Source of the DNA: Quercus robur
Taxonomy: Eukaryota; Streptophyta; Magnoliopsida; Fagales; Fagaceae
DNA length: 64,000 nucleotides
Direction of reading: 5' to 3'
NCBI RefSeq assembly: GCF_932294415.1
Contig: NC_065545.1
Location: 17,488,857 to 17,552,856 of the forward strand
Shown here piece by piece: positions 35,334 through 46,736 of the stretch. How positions within the stretch are numbered: the stretch's first letter is position 1; each line of letters begins with the position of its first letter. The position numbers and the translations under genes were made by a program. The notes beneath the pieces were generated by a model. That model was given only the letters and a program-made list of their open reading frames with translations. It was not told where the DNA came from and ran no database searches.

Positions 35334-35977
35334 TTTATAATTAACTTGAACTTGACTAGTGCAGCATGTTTCATTTGTTAAGTTTCAAACTAAACACAAG
35401 CTCAAATAAGCTTGATCTGCTAAAAAACTTTATTCATGTAAAAAAAATTATTAAAATTAAAGTTAAGGATAAAAGTTCCCATTAAATTGCATCTAAAGAA
35501 CACAAAATGTTAAAAGTGATTAATTTTCACATAAATCATTGCTGATTTTATTCTCAAAAAAAAAAAAAAAAAATCATTGCTGATTTCACTTCGAAAATGT
35601 CAGAGGTCAACATTAGGATCGGCGTTAGGTCTAGACCATTACTTAAGGCCCCTCATTAAAAAAATACTACAAAATTGTGGTCAATAATTGGTTTCATTTG
35701 GAAAAAATTGACAAATTATTAAAAAAAATATAGGTGGGATGTGCACTCTCTCCCTAAACCCAAACAAGCTTTCCTAAATTATATGACAAATTAAAAGAAA
35801 TTCAACCAATTTAAACCCTAAGATGTTTCTTAAAAAAAAGTTGTGAGTGTGCTAAATCATCATTGTCGATTAATTTCCTAAAATGGCTTAAGAATTTTTT
35901 TAATTAAATTCGTATTTCATGTGGTAGCTTGTCAACATTAAATTGCCCAATCTCCCACATGGTCACAAGACAAATAA

Positions 35978-36009
<32 letters not shown>

Positions 36010-36695
36010 AGATTAAAAAATTGAAAATTAAATTTTAGATTTACATTATTACTCAAGTTAAAATAAAAATTATTTTTTTAAAAAATAAATAAATTAAATT
36101 GATCAATTTTTATCATTTTTTGTTAAAATTTTACGCTTAAACCATGATATTTAATTTTCTATATGAAATTAATCTTGGCTTAGTTAGATTCATCAAATTT
36201 GTTGAACTCATTTTTTCTTGGACAGGTTGAGACTATTGGTTGGTTATATTATTAAATGAAATTGTAATAGTGCTTTCAATAAAATTTATAAAATCTTACT
36301 TAAAATCAATTATGTCATATGAAGATTAAGTTAATTAACCATATTATCAGTTGAGAATGAGATGTCAATAAAACCTAAATATAAATCTTAATTAGTAATT
36401 TTTCATTTCAAGAAAGTAAGAATTTTTTTAAAATAAAAAACTATGACATAGAAAGTTAAATGAATATTATTTTAATATCTGGATATAAAAATTGCTCCAT
36501 TTTTTTTTCAAGAGAAATTGCTCCACTTAAAGGTATTGCCTTATATCTCAAACTATAAGTGCATTTGGATGTAGTTTTTATACTAAAAGTTTATTTATTT
36601 ATTTATTGAAAGTTCGAAAAAGGTAATATTTTAAAAAGTTATATATAAGTTTTCCAAAAAAAAAAAAAAAAAAAAAAGAAGAAGAAGAAGCTATA
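35334..36695. other. AT-rich intergenic DNA with simple repeats
   Basis: Includes (CT)n at 35979-36003, an A-run at 36656-36677 and (GAA)n at 36678-36690. No gene recognised. Confidence 0.45.
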
Positions 36696-36735
36696 TATAA
36701 GCAAATAAGTTGTTACAACAACTTATTTGCTTATA
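36696..36735. repeat. Perfect hairpin, 19-base arms and 2-base loop
   Basis: TATAAGCAAATAAGTTGTT, then AC, then the exact reverse complement. AT-rich, next to a GAA microsatellite. Confidence 0.9.
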
Positions 36736-36806
36736 ACAAATATATAATCAATTTGAATTGTTATCTTAGGGGAAAAAAATTGAATTGATTTGTAAAAAGT
36801 TGTATT

Positions 36807-36968
36807 TTTTTTTTTTTTTGAAAAAATTTCAACCTATAACGTCCACTCCTGATGATACGTCCGCTCCTGATGATAGCTTTTTATCATTGGACTAGACGAG
36901 GATTGAACCCCATATCTCTTATACAAACATTAGAAACTTTTCCAATTGAGCTAACTAGAACCCACTTA
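36807..36968 (-). mobile_element. tRNA-derived SINE with 14-bp target duplication
   Basis: On the minus strand the element starts near 36968 with GGGTTCTAGTTAGCTCAATT. Box A TAGCTCAATTGG is at 36942-36953 and box B GGTTCAATCC at 36900-36909, the RNA polymerase III promoter. A body and a poly(A) tail (T-run at 36807-36819 on plus) follow. An exact duplication TAAAAAGTTGTATT flanks it (36793-36806 and 36969-36982). The body has an 18-base tandem duplication (ACGTCC-CTCCTGATGAT). It is a SINE rather than a tRNA gene because the acceptor stem does not pair and a long non-tRNA body follows. Confidence 0.9.
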
Positions 36969-36982
36969 TAAAAAGTTGTATT

Positions 36983-37483
36983 GAGTTACCCTATAACACA
37001 CTCAATTTTCCAGAATCAAACCAACTTGATAAGCTAGAATTTTTAGATGACGAGTGTCCATTTTACAGCCTAGCCTTTTGCTTAATTCCACTTTGGTCTC
37101 ACCTTTTACCAAATAAATAAATAAACAAACTTTTTTCTTTTTTGACTCAGCTTTCAACAAATACACCTCCAGAAACTGCGGGATGCCAAACTCGCTTGAG
37201 GTTGCAGTGCAATTCATCACTATTCTCTGGAGATTATATATTCATTATTAACCTAAGCATAAGGTTCTTATGAAAGATACCTTGACAAAGATTCTGGAAA
37301 TAATGAAAGAGTGGCAAGTCCTTTAAATTATGGGTGTATAGCGTTGAAACTTGATAATCATAGATAAGAAAATTCCATGACTACTGGGAATCTAGGTACG
37401 TTAAAAAAAATCTAGTGTAGCACCTAGGATTTATTCATGGGATATTGAAACCTAAAAACCTCCATAGAATTTGTCATTCATGG
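36983..37483. other. Intergenic, no gene seen
   Basis: AT-rich sequence between the SINE and LINE-3; the 72-codon frame at 37002-37220 has no domain. Confidence 0.4.
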
Positions 37484-37543
37484 CAGCTAATTATTATTAT
37501 TATTTTTTTTTTTTTTGAGAAACAGCAATTGTGATGCATATAA

Positions 37544-40500
37544 TTAAGAAATACCAGCTAAATCAACCTGGTAAGAAGACAGTACATCAAATGGAACATC
37601 TTCCATCCATATTACACAATTTGAAAAATTAATTGCTAACTGAGCCAAGTTGTGTGCAACTGTGTTGCCCTCTCTCTTAGTGTGAGAGTAGGACAATTTG
37701 GAAAAATCTGAAGATAGAGATAAAGAGTCTTGTATCATCAAGCCAAAAGGGGCCAACCCATGATTCTTAGAGTTCAAAGCCGTCATCACCAGTAAAGAGT
37801 CGTCTTCCAATACAACATCCGATATATCCATCTCTCGTGCAAACTCAAGGGCTTTGTTGGCAACCAAGGCTTCAATCTATATTGGCTGGAGTTGTTGGGG
37901 AACCCGAGTAGCCATGGATGCAATAGCCAGTCCCTCCTTGTCTCGAACGATGATTCCTAGACCGGAACATTTTTCTTCGGCGAAAGTGGCTCCGTCAAAA
38001 TTAATTTTAAACATACCCGGATCAGGTGGTTTCCACCAGACTCTCCTCTTTGACCTACTGGGAACCGATGTAGTTTCAGTGCCTTGTACTCCGAGTAACT
38101 GTCATGAGCCCATTGGGAGAGTTGGTTTAATGGTCGATGGGCTTGCTGGGTTCTCACCTGGTTCCTTTAGTACCAAATGGACCAAATGGTGAAGGCAAAC
38201 AGGAACGGGTTCCTTTGGTGTTCGAAAACCCAGGTCAGGAGCTCGCTAAAACTAGAGAAGCTTCTTTGGTTTCTAAAACTCCAAGTATTATTCACTCCCT
38301 AAACTCCGTCCAGCTCCTTGCAGCTCCACACTGCATGCACAACGTCCTCATTTTCTTCCTTGCATCGATCACACCTCTGCTCTGTAATAATTATTTGACG
38401 CAATAGGTTACACTTTGAAGGGAGTGACTTACGACAGACCCTCCAAATTAGATTTCTTACATTATTTGGGCATTCAAGAGCCCAAATCTTCTTCCAAAGC
38501 CCTTTCTCATGGTCTTGATGCTCTGTTACTTGAAAACCAACTTCGTCTTCCTTCAAGAACCTATAGCCCGTTTTGTAGCTATATCTCCCATCATGCTCCC
38601 ACGGCCATTACAGAGTGTCCTCCATATCTTTTCTAGCCAACAGAATATTTTTTATTTCTTCAGCTTCTTGTGGTGCAAAAATCCCATCCACCATCGTTGC
38701 ATTCCACGTTCTAGTGCCTTCATCAATTAAGCAATCCACTGTAGCTTCTTCCATTGTTTCCACCATTGGGGAGAGTACCTTAGTTGGATGTTTTCGGGCA
38801 GCCAATGGTGTTGCCAAATTTTTATTGATTTTCCATTCCCAACCCTCCAGCACGCACCATCTAGGATAACATCACGGCCTTGTAATATACTCTTCCAAGC
38901 GTAGGACCCCGAACTTGATTCCTTAGCTTCTAGGAGAGAGTGATTTGGGAAAAACTTTGCCTTGAAAACTTTGTAGAAGAGAGTTTCCTTATTATGCAAG
39001 AGCCGCCAAGCTTGTTTCGCCAAAAGGGCGTCATTAAATTGAGCCAAGTCGCGAAAACCCATACCACCTACCATTTTGGACTTAGTCAATTCACTCCACC
39101 GAATTCAATGAATTTTCCTTCTATTACCCCTTTGCCCCCACCAAAACTTCTTTATCATTATCTCAATGTCATCACAAAGCCCCAATGGTAATTTAAAGCA
39201 CCCCATAGCATAAGTAGGGATAGCTTGGATCACGGATTTGATTAGGACCTCTCACCCGGCTTGTGAAAGCAATTTACCCTCCCACCCTTGGAGTTTTCTC
39301 CAAACCCTCTCTTTTATGTAATTGAAACTAGCCTTTTTCCCCCTACCCACAAAGGAGGGAAGCCCCAAATATTTTTCATAAGACTTCACTTCTTGAACTT
39401 GAAAGAGATTCTTTATGCTTGATTTTGCTTCATCTGTGGTGGACTTGCTAAAGAAGATCGCGGTCTTATCTTGGTTGATTTTTTGCCCTGACCAAGATTC
39501 ATATTCACACAACAACTTCAAGACATTATTGCAATTCTCAGTGATTAACCTACAAAAAAGCAAGCTATCATCTGCAAAAAAACAAGTGGGTTAGTTTAGG
39601 GCCTCCTTTGCACAAGGAAAAGCCCTTAATATCCCCATTCCTCACCGAGTGTTTAATGAGAGCATGAAGGCCTTCCGTGCATAAAAGGAAAAGGAAAGGA
39701 GATAGGGGTCTTCTTGTCTAATTCCTCTTTTAGGGTAGATCATTCCAATGGGCTCCCCATTCACCATGATAGAGTACGACGCCATTTTCACATAACTCAT
39801 CATAAAAGCGACCCATCTAGCACAATAACTCATTTTCTCCATAAGCCTCTCCAAATACACCCATTCCACCCGATCGTAGGCTTTTCTCATGTCTAATTTG
39901 ATAGCCATAAAACCATGTTTTCCTGAATTATGTTGCTTCATATGATGAAGGGTCTCAAATGCAACCATAATATTGTCTGAAATAAGTCTTTCCTTAGCAA
40001 AGGCAGATTGATGTTCCGTAATTAGGGAAGGTAAAAATTTCTTCAATCTATTTGCTAAGACCTTAGAGTAAATCTTATATAGGACATTGCAAAGACTAAT
40101 AGGGTGGAATTCAGACACAAGTTCAGGATTATCTATTTTTGGGACAAGAGTAATGAGTGTATGGTTGATGGGTTCGGGTAGGATACCTAAATTCAGCCAT
40201 GAGAGAATGGCTAAAGTAACATCATGCTGCATCATTGACCAAAAATGTTGGTAGAACAACAGTGGCATGCCATTTGAACCCGGCGCTTTTAGAGGTGCCA
40301 TCTGATTCAAGGCTTCCTTTACTTCCAATTTTGTAAATTCCTTCACCAAATCAACAATCATCTCATCAGTCACCATGCATGGGATTTTCTCAAGAGAATC
40401 AACTTCTAAATTCGGGTTGGAGGTGGAAAAAAGTTCTTTGTAGTAACTCTCCATCACATGCCCAATATCATCTTGTTCGGTCAGCCAAGCTCCATTCCCG

Positions 40501-41636
40501 TCCCTTATTCCTCTAATCAGATTCTTCCTAAGCCTCTTTGTAGCCTTACTGTGAAAGAAAGTTGTATTATTGTCACCTTTACTTAGCCACAACACCCTAA
40601 ATCTTTGACACCACATCCTTGATTCCCGATCTTGCAGCAAGTTAATCTCCATTCTTAAGCTTCTAATCTGAGTATTGTTCCCACTCACCATAGCCTCGTT
40701 CTAAGCCAAAGCAAGTTTACTCTTTTTAATCTCTAATTCCCTCCTCACGTGCCCAAAGTTGTGTTTGTTCCACCAAGTTAACTTTTGCTCACATTTAGCC
40801 ACTTTTTTCAGAATGGCTATGCTTGGATTTGGTTCCCTTGTACTACTCCACACTTCCTCTACCGTTTCACCATAAGTTGGATCCGATAACCATATTTCTT
40901 CAAATTTGAAACACCTCTTCCTCCTAGGTTCAGGCAACCCCGACAAATTGATCAATAGAGGAGAATGATTTGATGATATACAACTAAGGTGATGTACCCT
41001 AGTTCCTAGAAATTTTTGAAACCAAGAATTTGTAGCCATGCACCAATCCGATCTTATTCTTATGGAATGCCCATCAACATAATGTTTTGCCCACGTGAAC
41101 TTAGGCCCCATATATCCCAAGTCCATGAAACAACATTCATTGATCACATCTCGAAATATTTGCATTTGATTATGGTCTCTAGGTGCCCCACCCCACTTTT
41201 CCTCTTAACGAACAATTTCATTAAAATCACCACCACAAATCCAAGGAATGTTCATTCTAGAATTTAAGCTTCTCAATTTACTCCATGCATCATTCCTCCT
41301 ATGAGTTTCGGGCTCTCCATAAAAACCAGTGAATTGCCATGCATTCTCAGTGTTCCCATTGATGATCGTATCAATAAAATACCTGTGGGAATCAACAACA
41401 TCAATGTTAATAGAAATTTTCCAAAATAATACTAGTCCACCACCTCTATTCAACCTTGGAGCCACCCACTTCTGGTCAAAATTAATATTGCTCAAAGTAC
41501 GATCTAGCCTTACTTCGTCTTTCCATGTTTCGGCTATAAACACGACAGAGAGATCTTTTGTTTGTATCAATCTAACAAGCTCATTCTATGTACGTGGGTT
41601 CCCATGCCCACGACAGTTCCATAATAATAATCTCAT
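37544..41636 (-). pseudogene. LINE-3 ORF2 (endonuclease, RT, zf-RVT, RNase H)
   Basis: ATG at 41636 (MRLLLWNCRGHGNPRT), with a stop after 16 codons, then VVFIAETWKDEVR and CGGDFNEIV of the APE endonuclease. The reverse transcriptase has AIKLDMRKAYDRVEW (motif A, with Arg for the usual Ser) and the GIRQEDP box. The FADD box is encoded at 39570-39577 but the frame is broken just before it by a seven-A run on plus (39576-39582), one base longer than in LINE-2. Next come YLGLPSFVGRGKKASF, zf-RVT (CPNNVRNLIWRVCRKSLPSK, CDRCKEENEDVVHAVWSC) and RNase H with EDDSLLVMTALNS. More frameshifts lie near 39090, 38600 and 38000. Confidence 0.87.
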
Positions 41637-41675
41637 TGCTTCTGGCCAGGTTGGTAACCAGCCTCCGTCAATATC

Positions 41676-43085
41676 TTATTTTTTGTTGCACCTCCCTGAG
41701 AAACCCTTCTTTTTTTTTGGTAACTTAGTTTGGTTTGTTGTATTTCCTGCACTTCTTTTTTCTCCCACTACTTCAGACATACCCACATCTAATACCACCC
41801 CTATTCTAGTGAGCCTTTTCCAAGTACCTTCAACATGCACATGATTGACAAGAAAGCTAGGTATCTCAGCCAATGGCACGCATGTTGATGGAGACAAGTG
41901 GGCTGCATGGACTGATGGGCACGACACGTTTGGTTCATTAATGCTAGGTTGACCCACAAAGTTTTCCTTTTCTGTACTAACTCCAAAACCAGGTGACATT
42001 GGGAGTTTTGAGTCATACTTTTTAATTTCCTTATCAATCTCCCCAATTACCTCCTCAAAAGACTCTGTTGACACCTTTTTCTTTGCTAACTCGGGTTGGT
42101 GTAGCATCAAGTCCTCCATGATTCCCTCATCAGTTGACAGCCTTGACTTCTACTGGTTCACCTCATGGAAATTTGGTGCTATGTTTTCTCCATCGTGGGC
42201 TTCGAGGCTTTCCTTTTCAGGCCTAAAAATCTCCAGTAATGGTTTCCCAGAGCACACCACCACCACCAGCGACTTCTTCGCTAATCTGGATTTTTCCGTC
42301 AACGCTTCAGATTTTTTTCCAGCAAAAAAATCCGGAACTTTTACCATATACCTTCGGGTCGGCATAAATGACATTGCCTTAAGCCAAGGACCGAATTGTT
42401 GGGACTCATGTGAGAGGCTTCCTTCACTTTCAACCCAAAGTTCGCAGTCACGGTCATCATGCGTCATACATCCACACCAGAAGCAAAGGCTTGGAAGTCT
42501 TTCATATTTGAAGGGCACCCACAGTTCTTTACCACTGTCAAGCGAGATAACTCGCCCCCTGCACAGTGGTTGGGAGATATCAATGGTAACTTGAACTCTC
42601 ATAAAGTTATCTCCTTCTGTTTTTGCTTCATCAGTTCCTACGTTCACCTTTCCAATTGCTTCACACAACTGTTTAGCAATCTTCCTTGTTCGAAATCTGA
42701 TTGGGAGGTCGTGTACTTGCACCCAGAATGTCACCTTATTAAACTCCATATCTCCCAAGTCCGTTTCCTTACCATACCATTGCAATACCATTAGACATTT
42801 GTCAAAGCTCCAAGGCTCAACTGCCATGGCTTTCTCCATCTCACTCTTATCATCAAACGTAAACAATACCACGTGATCACTCTCCTTTTTTATTTTGAAT
42901 CCATTTTTCAATCTCCAAATGGGTGTGAAAGTCTTAGCAATAGCGTCTATGTTAAGAGCTCGCTTAGTCAAGAATTTAGCTGCTAAAATAAACTCGGTCT
43001 TCGCCTGTTCCTCCTTGATGCAAAAATTTGATCCTTCATATTCCGAGAGGGTTAGATTGTTCCAGGTTTTTGTGAGCTCTTCAAT
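41676..43085 (-). pseudogene. LINE-3 ORF1 (DUF4283 and CCHC zinc knuckle), start codon lost
   Basis: Open from about 43085 to 42150. The codon that aligns with the Met of LINE-1 and LINE-2 is ATT (43083-43085), before EELTKTWNNLTLSEYEG. DUF4283 follows (AKTFTPIWRLKNGFKIKKE, PWSFDKCLMVLQWYGKE), then VTFWVQVHDLPIRF and an intact knuckle CFWCGCMTHDDRDC (C-x2-C-x4-H-x4-C). The frame breaks near 42130 and continues at 42119-41676 with a hydrophilic tail containing VEGTWKRL and a Lys-rich end (KLPKKKKG). ORF1 proteins of this type bind the LINE RNA. Confidence 0.78.
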
Positions 43086-43268
43086 CCTATACTAGTATTT
43101 GTTTCCCAAAATCCCTGAAGAAAAAACCAAAAAAGCCTCAAGGTAAACCTGTTACCTTGGGGGATAGAGACACCTACAAGAGAAGGGACAAATATTCTAC
43201 ACTCTAGGAGGAGATGGAAACCCACCCTTCACTAGCAGAGAGAAACTTTTTTGGTAAACAGCTAATTA

Positions 43269-44016
43269 AATTGAGATCAAGCTAACCACAGGCCATAAAT
43301 ATAAAATTGAAATAAAGGCAGAACCATTTATGGATTTACAACACTCTGGCATTACCACCACCGTTGAACATCCCTCTTGCTAAATTGAACCCTGAAATAC
43401 TTCATGATGGCCAGTGGCTACAAATTGCTTTCACTGTGGAACGAAATCATATTTTTACTTATAGATACAATACGATTTAAAATTTATATTATTTGCTCCA
43501 TGATTTTTACTTTTCACCATCATATCAAAATGATAAAATAAGTTTTATATAATGTCTGGCGAGGTACTAATGTAGTTTCCACATATTTTGGCACTGTGAG
43601 GCAATCCTAAATCTGACTAAAAATACTATTTGTATTGCCGGATCGGAAAGCTCTTATATTTATAAATTAGGCTATGAGAGAGGTAGATCTCTCTTAAAAC
43701 CTTATAAGTGTTCAGGACAATTAATAATTTAATTAATATACCTATATTCTCACTATACGTCTAGCTAGAATCTAATAAAATGAAATTTCCCTTCTTTGTT
43801 TATTTTTATTCGTATTTTTATTTATATACCCATATTCTCACAAATAGATAAACCTGTGTAAATATAAAGATGGTGGAATACGTAAGTTTTAAGGAATTAA
43901 TAATCAGCCAAATGATATAAACACAACAGATAATAACGAGTTACGCTTCCTATTCCAATTCAATGTCATGAGATGATGGTACATATGGTCATTCTTTGGG
44001 TGGTATATTTTCCGAA
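43269..44016. other. Intergenic, no gene seen
   Basis: AT-rich spacer between LINE-3 and the downstream flank of the fasciclin-like gene. No domain found. Confidence 0.45.
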
Positions 44017-44190
44017 AAATGATATATCCACTATATTTTTATAATACTTTTACAATAAATTTTAAATAGTAGATTAATATTAGCGGTTACTGGTAGTAAA
44101 AAATGAATTTTAGTAGTGTGTTCAAATTAAAAACAATAATAATTTACCCCTTAAAATTTGCTATAAAAATATTATAAGAGTATCACTTCT
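44017..44190. mobile_element. Palindromic MITE, family A, copy 5
   Basis: AATGATATATCCACTATATT, then AAATTTTAAATAGTAG; the inverted counterpart at the right ends AAAATTTGCTATAAAAATATT. Lies 270 bases after the stop of the fasciclin-like gene. Confidence 0.5.
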
Positions 44191-44457
44191 CTTACACAAT
44201 GTGTGTTTTTATAAATTAAAATTGTAACTTTAAATCAAATTATCGGTCATAAAAATTTAAGCGTGTGTAATACATTGGGTACAAGAGTTTTTACTTTCTA
44301 CCCTCCCAATTTCCCATCTTTCCAAGTTCCAACCAGCTTGTTCGCACTTCACCTTTCTCGTCCCCCCCCTCTCTCTCTCTCTCTCTCAGTCTCACGTACA
44401 TGCATGAATTTAATTGCAAAAATTGTTATTTAAAAAAAAAAAATTAACAGTAAGAAA

Positions 44458-45417
44458 TTAAGCCACCAAAGATGAAACCAAACCCATCACCACCCCAAAT
44501 ACAACACCAGAAGCCACAGTGGTGCGTGAAGAAGCTGATGCGGTTGTGCTTGCTTCTGGAGCTGGAGCTTCAGCAGATTCAGATCCTGGAGAGTCTGCGG
44601 TTGCAGGAGCATTAGCTTCTGCTGGTGAATCAGCTCCTGCTGGTGTATCAGCCTCTGCTGGTGTATCAGCTCCTGCTGGTGTATCAGCCTCTGCTGGTGT
44701 ATCAGCCACTGGTGCAGGTGACTCTTCAGGAGTACCTGCTCCAGTGGGTGAAGGAGCCTCTGGCACTGGGTTATTTGATGGAGACTGAGCAGGAGCATTA
44801 CCAGCTGGTGCAGGAGCTTTACCAGGTGTTGGAGCCTTACCAGGTGTGGGAGCATTTGTTGGTGGCGGTGAAGCACCTGGTGGGTTAGCTACAGTAATAC
44901 CAGGAGGTACAATAGCAGATGAAATTTGAAGCACAGAGATGTTAAAAGGCTGAGCCGCCACAGATTTAACGAGCTTAGAGTCAAGTTTAGAGCCCTTTAC
45001 ACCTGACCCAAATGCAATCTCACCCTCATTGATGATTGAAACATTCACAAACCCTTGTTGGTTCATGGCAGTACCGCTGGCTTGGAACAAGGTGGTGAGG
45101 AGGGTGGATTTCTTTGTTAGAGTGCTGAGTTTCTGAACATCATAGTAGTCAAGCACCACGTGGACGCTCAGGATCTTCCTGACCTCATCCAAGTTCAGTC
45201 CAGAGAGACCAGCAATGGCTTTGTTGTCTACTGCAAGGACAGTGATGGTGTTGCGGCTGTTGATTTGTTTGTCCAGTTGGGTCTTTGATAAATAGTCATT
45301 CATGGAACTGAAATCTGGGTGGCGATCGAGAAGCATGGTGATGTTGAAGGCCAAGGCGGCGGAGAAGAAGGCGAGGAAGAGAGCAAAGAAGAGGAGGGAA
45401 GAGGCTTTGGAATCCAT
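44458..45417 (-). CDS. Fasciclin-like arabinogalactan protein (single FAS1 domain, GPI signal)
   Basis: 319 residues from ATG 45417 (MDSKASSLLFFALFLAFFSA); the frame extends upstream without an ATG. Signal peptide 1-23, cut after AALA. One FAS1 domain (about 24-180) with TITVLAVDNKAI (H1-like), HVVLDYYDVQKL (YH motif) and IINEGEIAFGSG; N-glycosylation sites NIT, NVS and NIS. Then a Pro/Ala/Ser/Thr tail with AP, SP and TP dipeptides (PGKAPTPGKAPAPAGNAPA), the substrate for arabinogalactan O-glycans, including an ADTPAG/ADTPAE repeat. A hydrophobic C terminus (VVFGVVMGLVSSLVA) after small residues is a GPI-anchor signal. Expected at the plasma membrane and cell wall, as for FLAs. No intron. Intact, with a TATA box about 100 bases upstream. 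The divergent paralogue is at 60767. Confidence 0.93.
   Translation of the reverse strand: MDSKASSLLFFALFLAFFSAALAFNITMLLDRHPDFSSMNDYLSKTQLDKQINSRNTITVLAVDNKAIAGLSGLNLDEVRKILSVHVVLDYYDVQKLSTLTKKSTLLTTLFQASGTAMNQQGFVNVSIINEGEIAFGSGVKGSKLDSKLVKSVAAQPFNISVLQISSAIVPPGITVANPPGASPPPTNAPTPGKAPTPGKAPAPAGNAPAQSPSNNPVPEAPSPTGAGTPEESPAPVADTPAEADTPAGADTPAEADTPAGADSPAEANAPATADSPGSESAEAPAPEASTTASASSRTTVASGVVFGVVMGLVSSLVA
44630..44707. repeat. 18-base tandem repeat inside the FLA arabinogalactan region
   Basis: About four copies of GCTCCTGCTGGTGTATCA and its variant GCCTCTGCTGGTGTATCA, alternating. On the coding strand they specify alternating ADTPAG and ADTPAE units. Confidence 0.85.
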
Positions 45418-45515
45418 GTTTGATAATTGTGAGTGTATATCAAATATGAAACCCAAGCCCTTACTGTTTTCAAAAGGATTTTTGATGCTTGGCTTTTATG
45501 TATATGGATTTTAGG

Positions 45516-45522
45516 ATTTATA
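45516..45522 (-). promoter_or_regulatory. TATA box of the FLA gene
   Basis: CCTATAAATCC on the minus strand, about 100 bases before ATG 45417. Confidence 0.5.
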
Positions 45523-45939
45523 GGTATAGGGAGAGGGAGAGTTCCAATTTACTAATCCTAAAAATAGGAATGGAACAGATCGTGTTAAAACTGGTGGGTT
45601 ATGAGTGAATTTCTCTCTGCCTCAAAGCTTAAAGGAGGTTTTGCTAGGGTGGACATTGTGGAGAAAATTATGGGGTTTCAGTAATAATATGTGGCCTATT
45701 TCTGGGGAATGGATTGGTTTTGAAAGTTATGATGAAACGGTTTTAACTAAAGTTAGAAAGCCTTAATTTGACAGCAAACACATATAGATATTCTAACCGG
45801 TGGCATGTTCAATGATTTCAGTTACATGATGCTGATATATAGTAATAATAGTGGAAAAAAAAAGGGGCTTTGAATTTAATCATAATTGTTGTTTGAAACT
45901 ATATACAGTGAAATATTTGACACAAAACATAAATAGATG

Positions 45940-46117
45940 AATGATGCTAGAGATAGAAATTATTTTACAAAATTTTTTACAAACTGCTATATGGTAAGTA
46001 ATTATTGGTAAATGAAAAAGTGATATTAATGGTGGGTCTAAATAGAAACCAATAAGAGATTGACCACATCAACATTTTATAAAAAAGTTGTAAAATAGTT
46101 TGTGACAGTAGCATTAC
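45940..46117. mobile_element. MITE with about 30-base terminal inverted repeats
   Basis: Left ATGATGCTAGAGATAGAAAT and right (reverse complement) TAATGCTACTGTCACAAACT, both followed by TATTTTAC-type sequence; inner TATTGG motifs are also inverted. Lies about 520 bases upstream of the FLA start. Confidence 0.6.
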
Positions 46118-46605
46118 TTTAAATAGTTTAGTCAAATTTTCATCCTTGGGCTTTCTCTTTTAACTGTTCTTCTAACCGTAATTCATCCAATTATTGCATC
46201 ATTCCTAATTAAGCCTACAAATCAATTATTATACACATATATAGAAGGACAAAATTCAACTGTGTTCTTCAATAAATAAATAAAGTTTGATTGTACTACC
46301 GCACACTCTTGGTGCGATGATCACTCCACAAACACTTGTACTTGTAGAGTGTGGGGGACAATGGAATTTTTTTTTTAACTGTGTTTAACATACGCCTAGA
46401 ACATACAAGGAAAATTAATGTAAATAAGATAGCCTTGTAAGTTTTATATTTCATATACCTTCAAGGAAGTCCAAAACTTTATATAGACAATTGTTATATA
46501 CCTTAAAAAAAGAAGCAATTACTTGGTATGATAAAAACATAATTTTTTTTTTCTTTTCTAACATATTAGTAAGTCTTACTAATTAAATTTTTTATGTAGT
46601 TCACC

Positions 46606-46679
46606 ATTCATGAGAGAGAGAGAATAAGTATAACTATGAGACATTCATGAGAGAGAGAGAATAAGTATAACTATGAGAC
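46606..46679. repeat. 37-base direct tandem repeat, two copies
   Basis: ATTCATGAGAGAGAGAGAAT... unit repeated exactly at 46606-46642 and 46643-46679. Confidence 0.9.
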
Positions 46680-46736
46680 AGAGAGATAATTCATAGTCTC
46701 ATTTCCTAACTACCATTGAATTGTAATTTTGTCTTA

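Larger units (their letters stand above)
37494..43258 (-). mobile_element. L1-type LINE retrotransposon (LINE-3 of window), full length
   Basis: 5.77-kb minus-strand LINE with both ends. A 10-bp target duplication CAGCTAATTA lies at 37484-37493 and 43259-43268, with a poly(A) tail at the 3' end (T-run about 37501-37516 on plus). ORF1 spans 43085-41676 and ORF2 41636-37544. Same family as LINE-1 (RNase H ending SHTKREGNTVAHN). It is the best-preserved LINE: zinc knuckle, endonuclease Glu and RNase H are present. Stops, frameshifts and a lost ORF1 ATG still disable it. Confidence 0.9.

Noticed and set aside
36807..36968. tRNA gene on the minus strand
   Set aside because: Box A and box B are present but the acceptor stem does not pair, and a body, poly(A) tail and 14-bp duplication identify a SINE.
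37854..38869. Plus-strand frames of 70-110 codons
   Set aside because: Antisense shadows of LINE-3 zf-RVT and RT sequence.
44487..44888. Open frames on both strands overlapping the FLA gene
   Set aside because: Shadows of the 18-base repeat and Pro/Ala-rich codons of the FLA; the FLA frame has the signal peptide, FAS1 domain and GPI signal.
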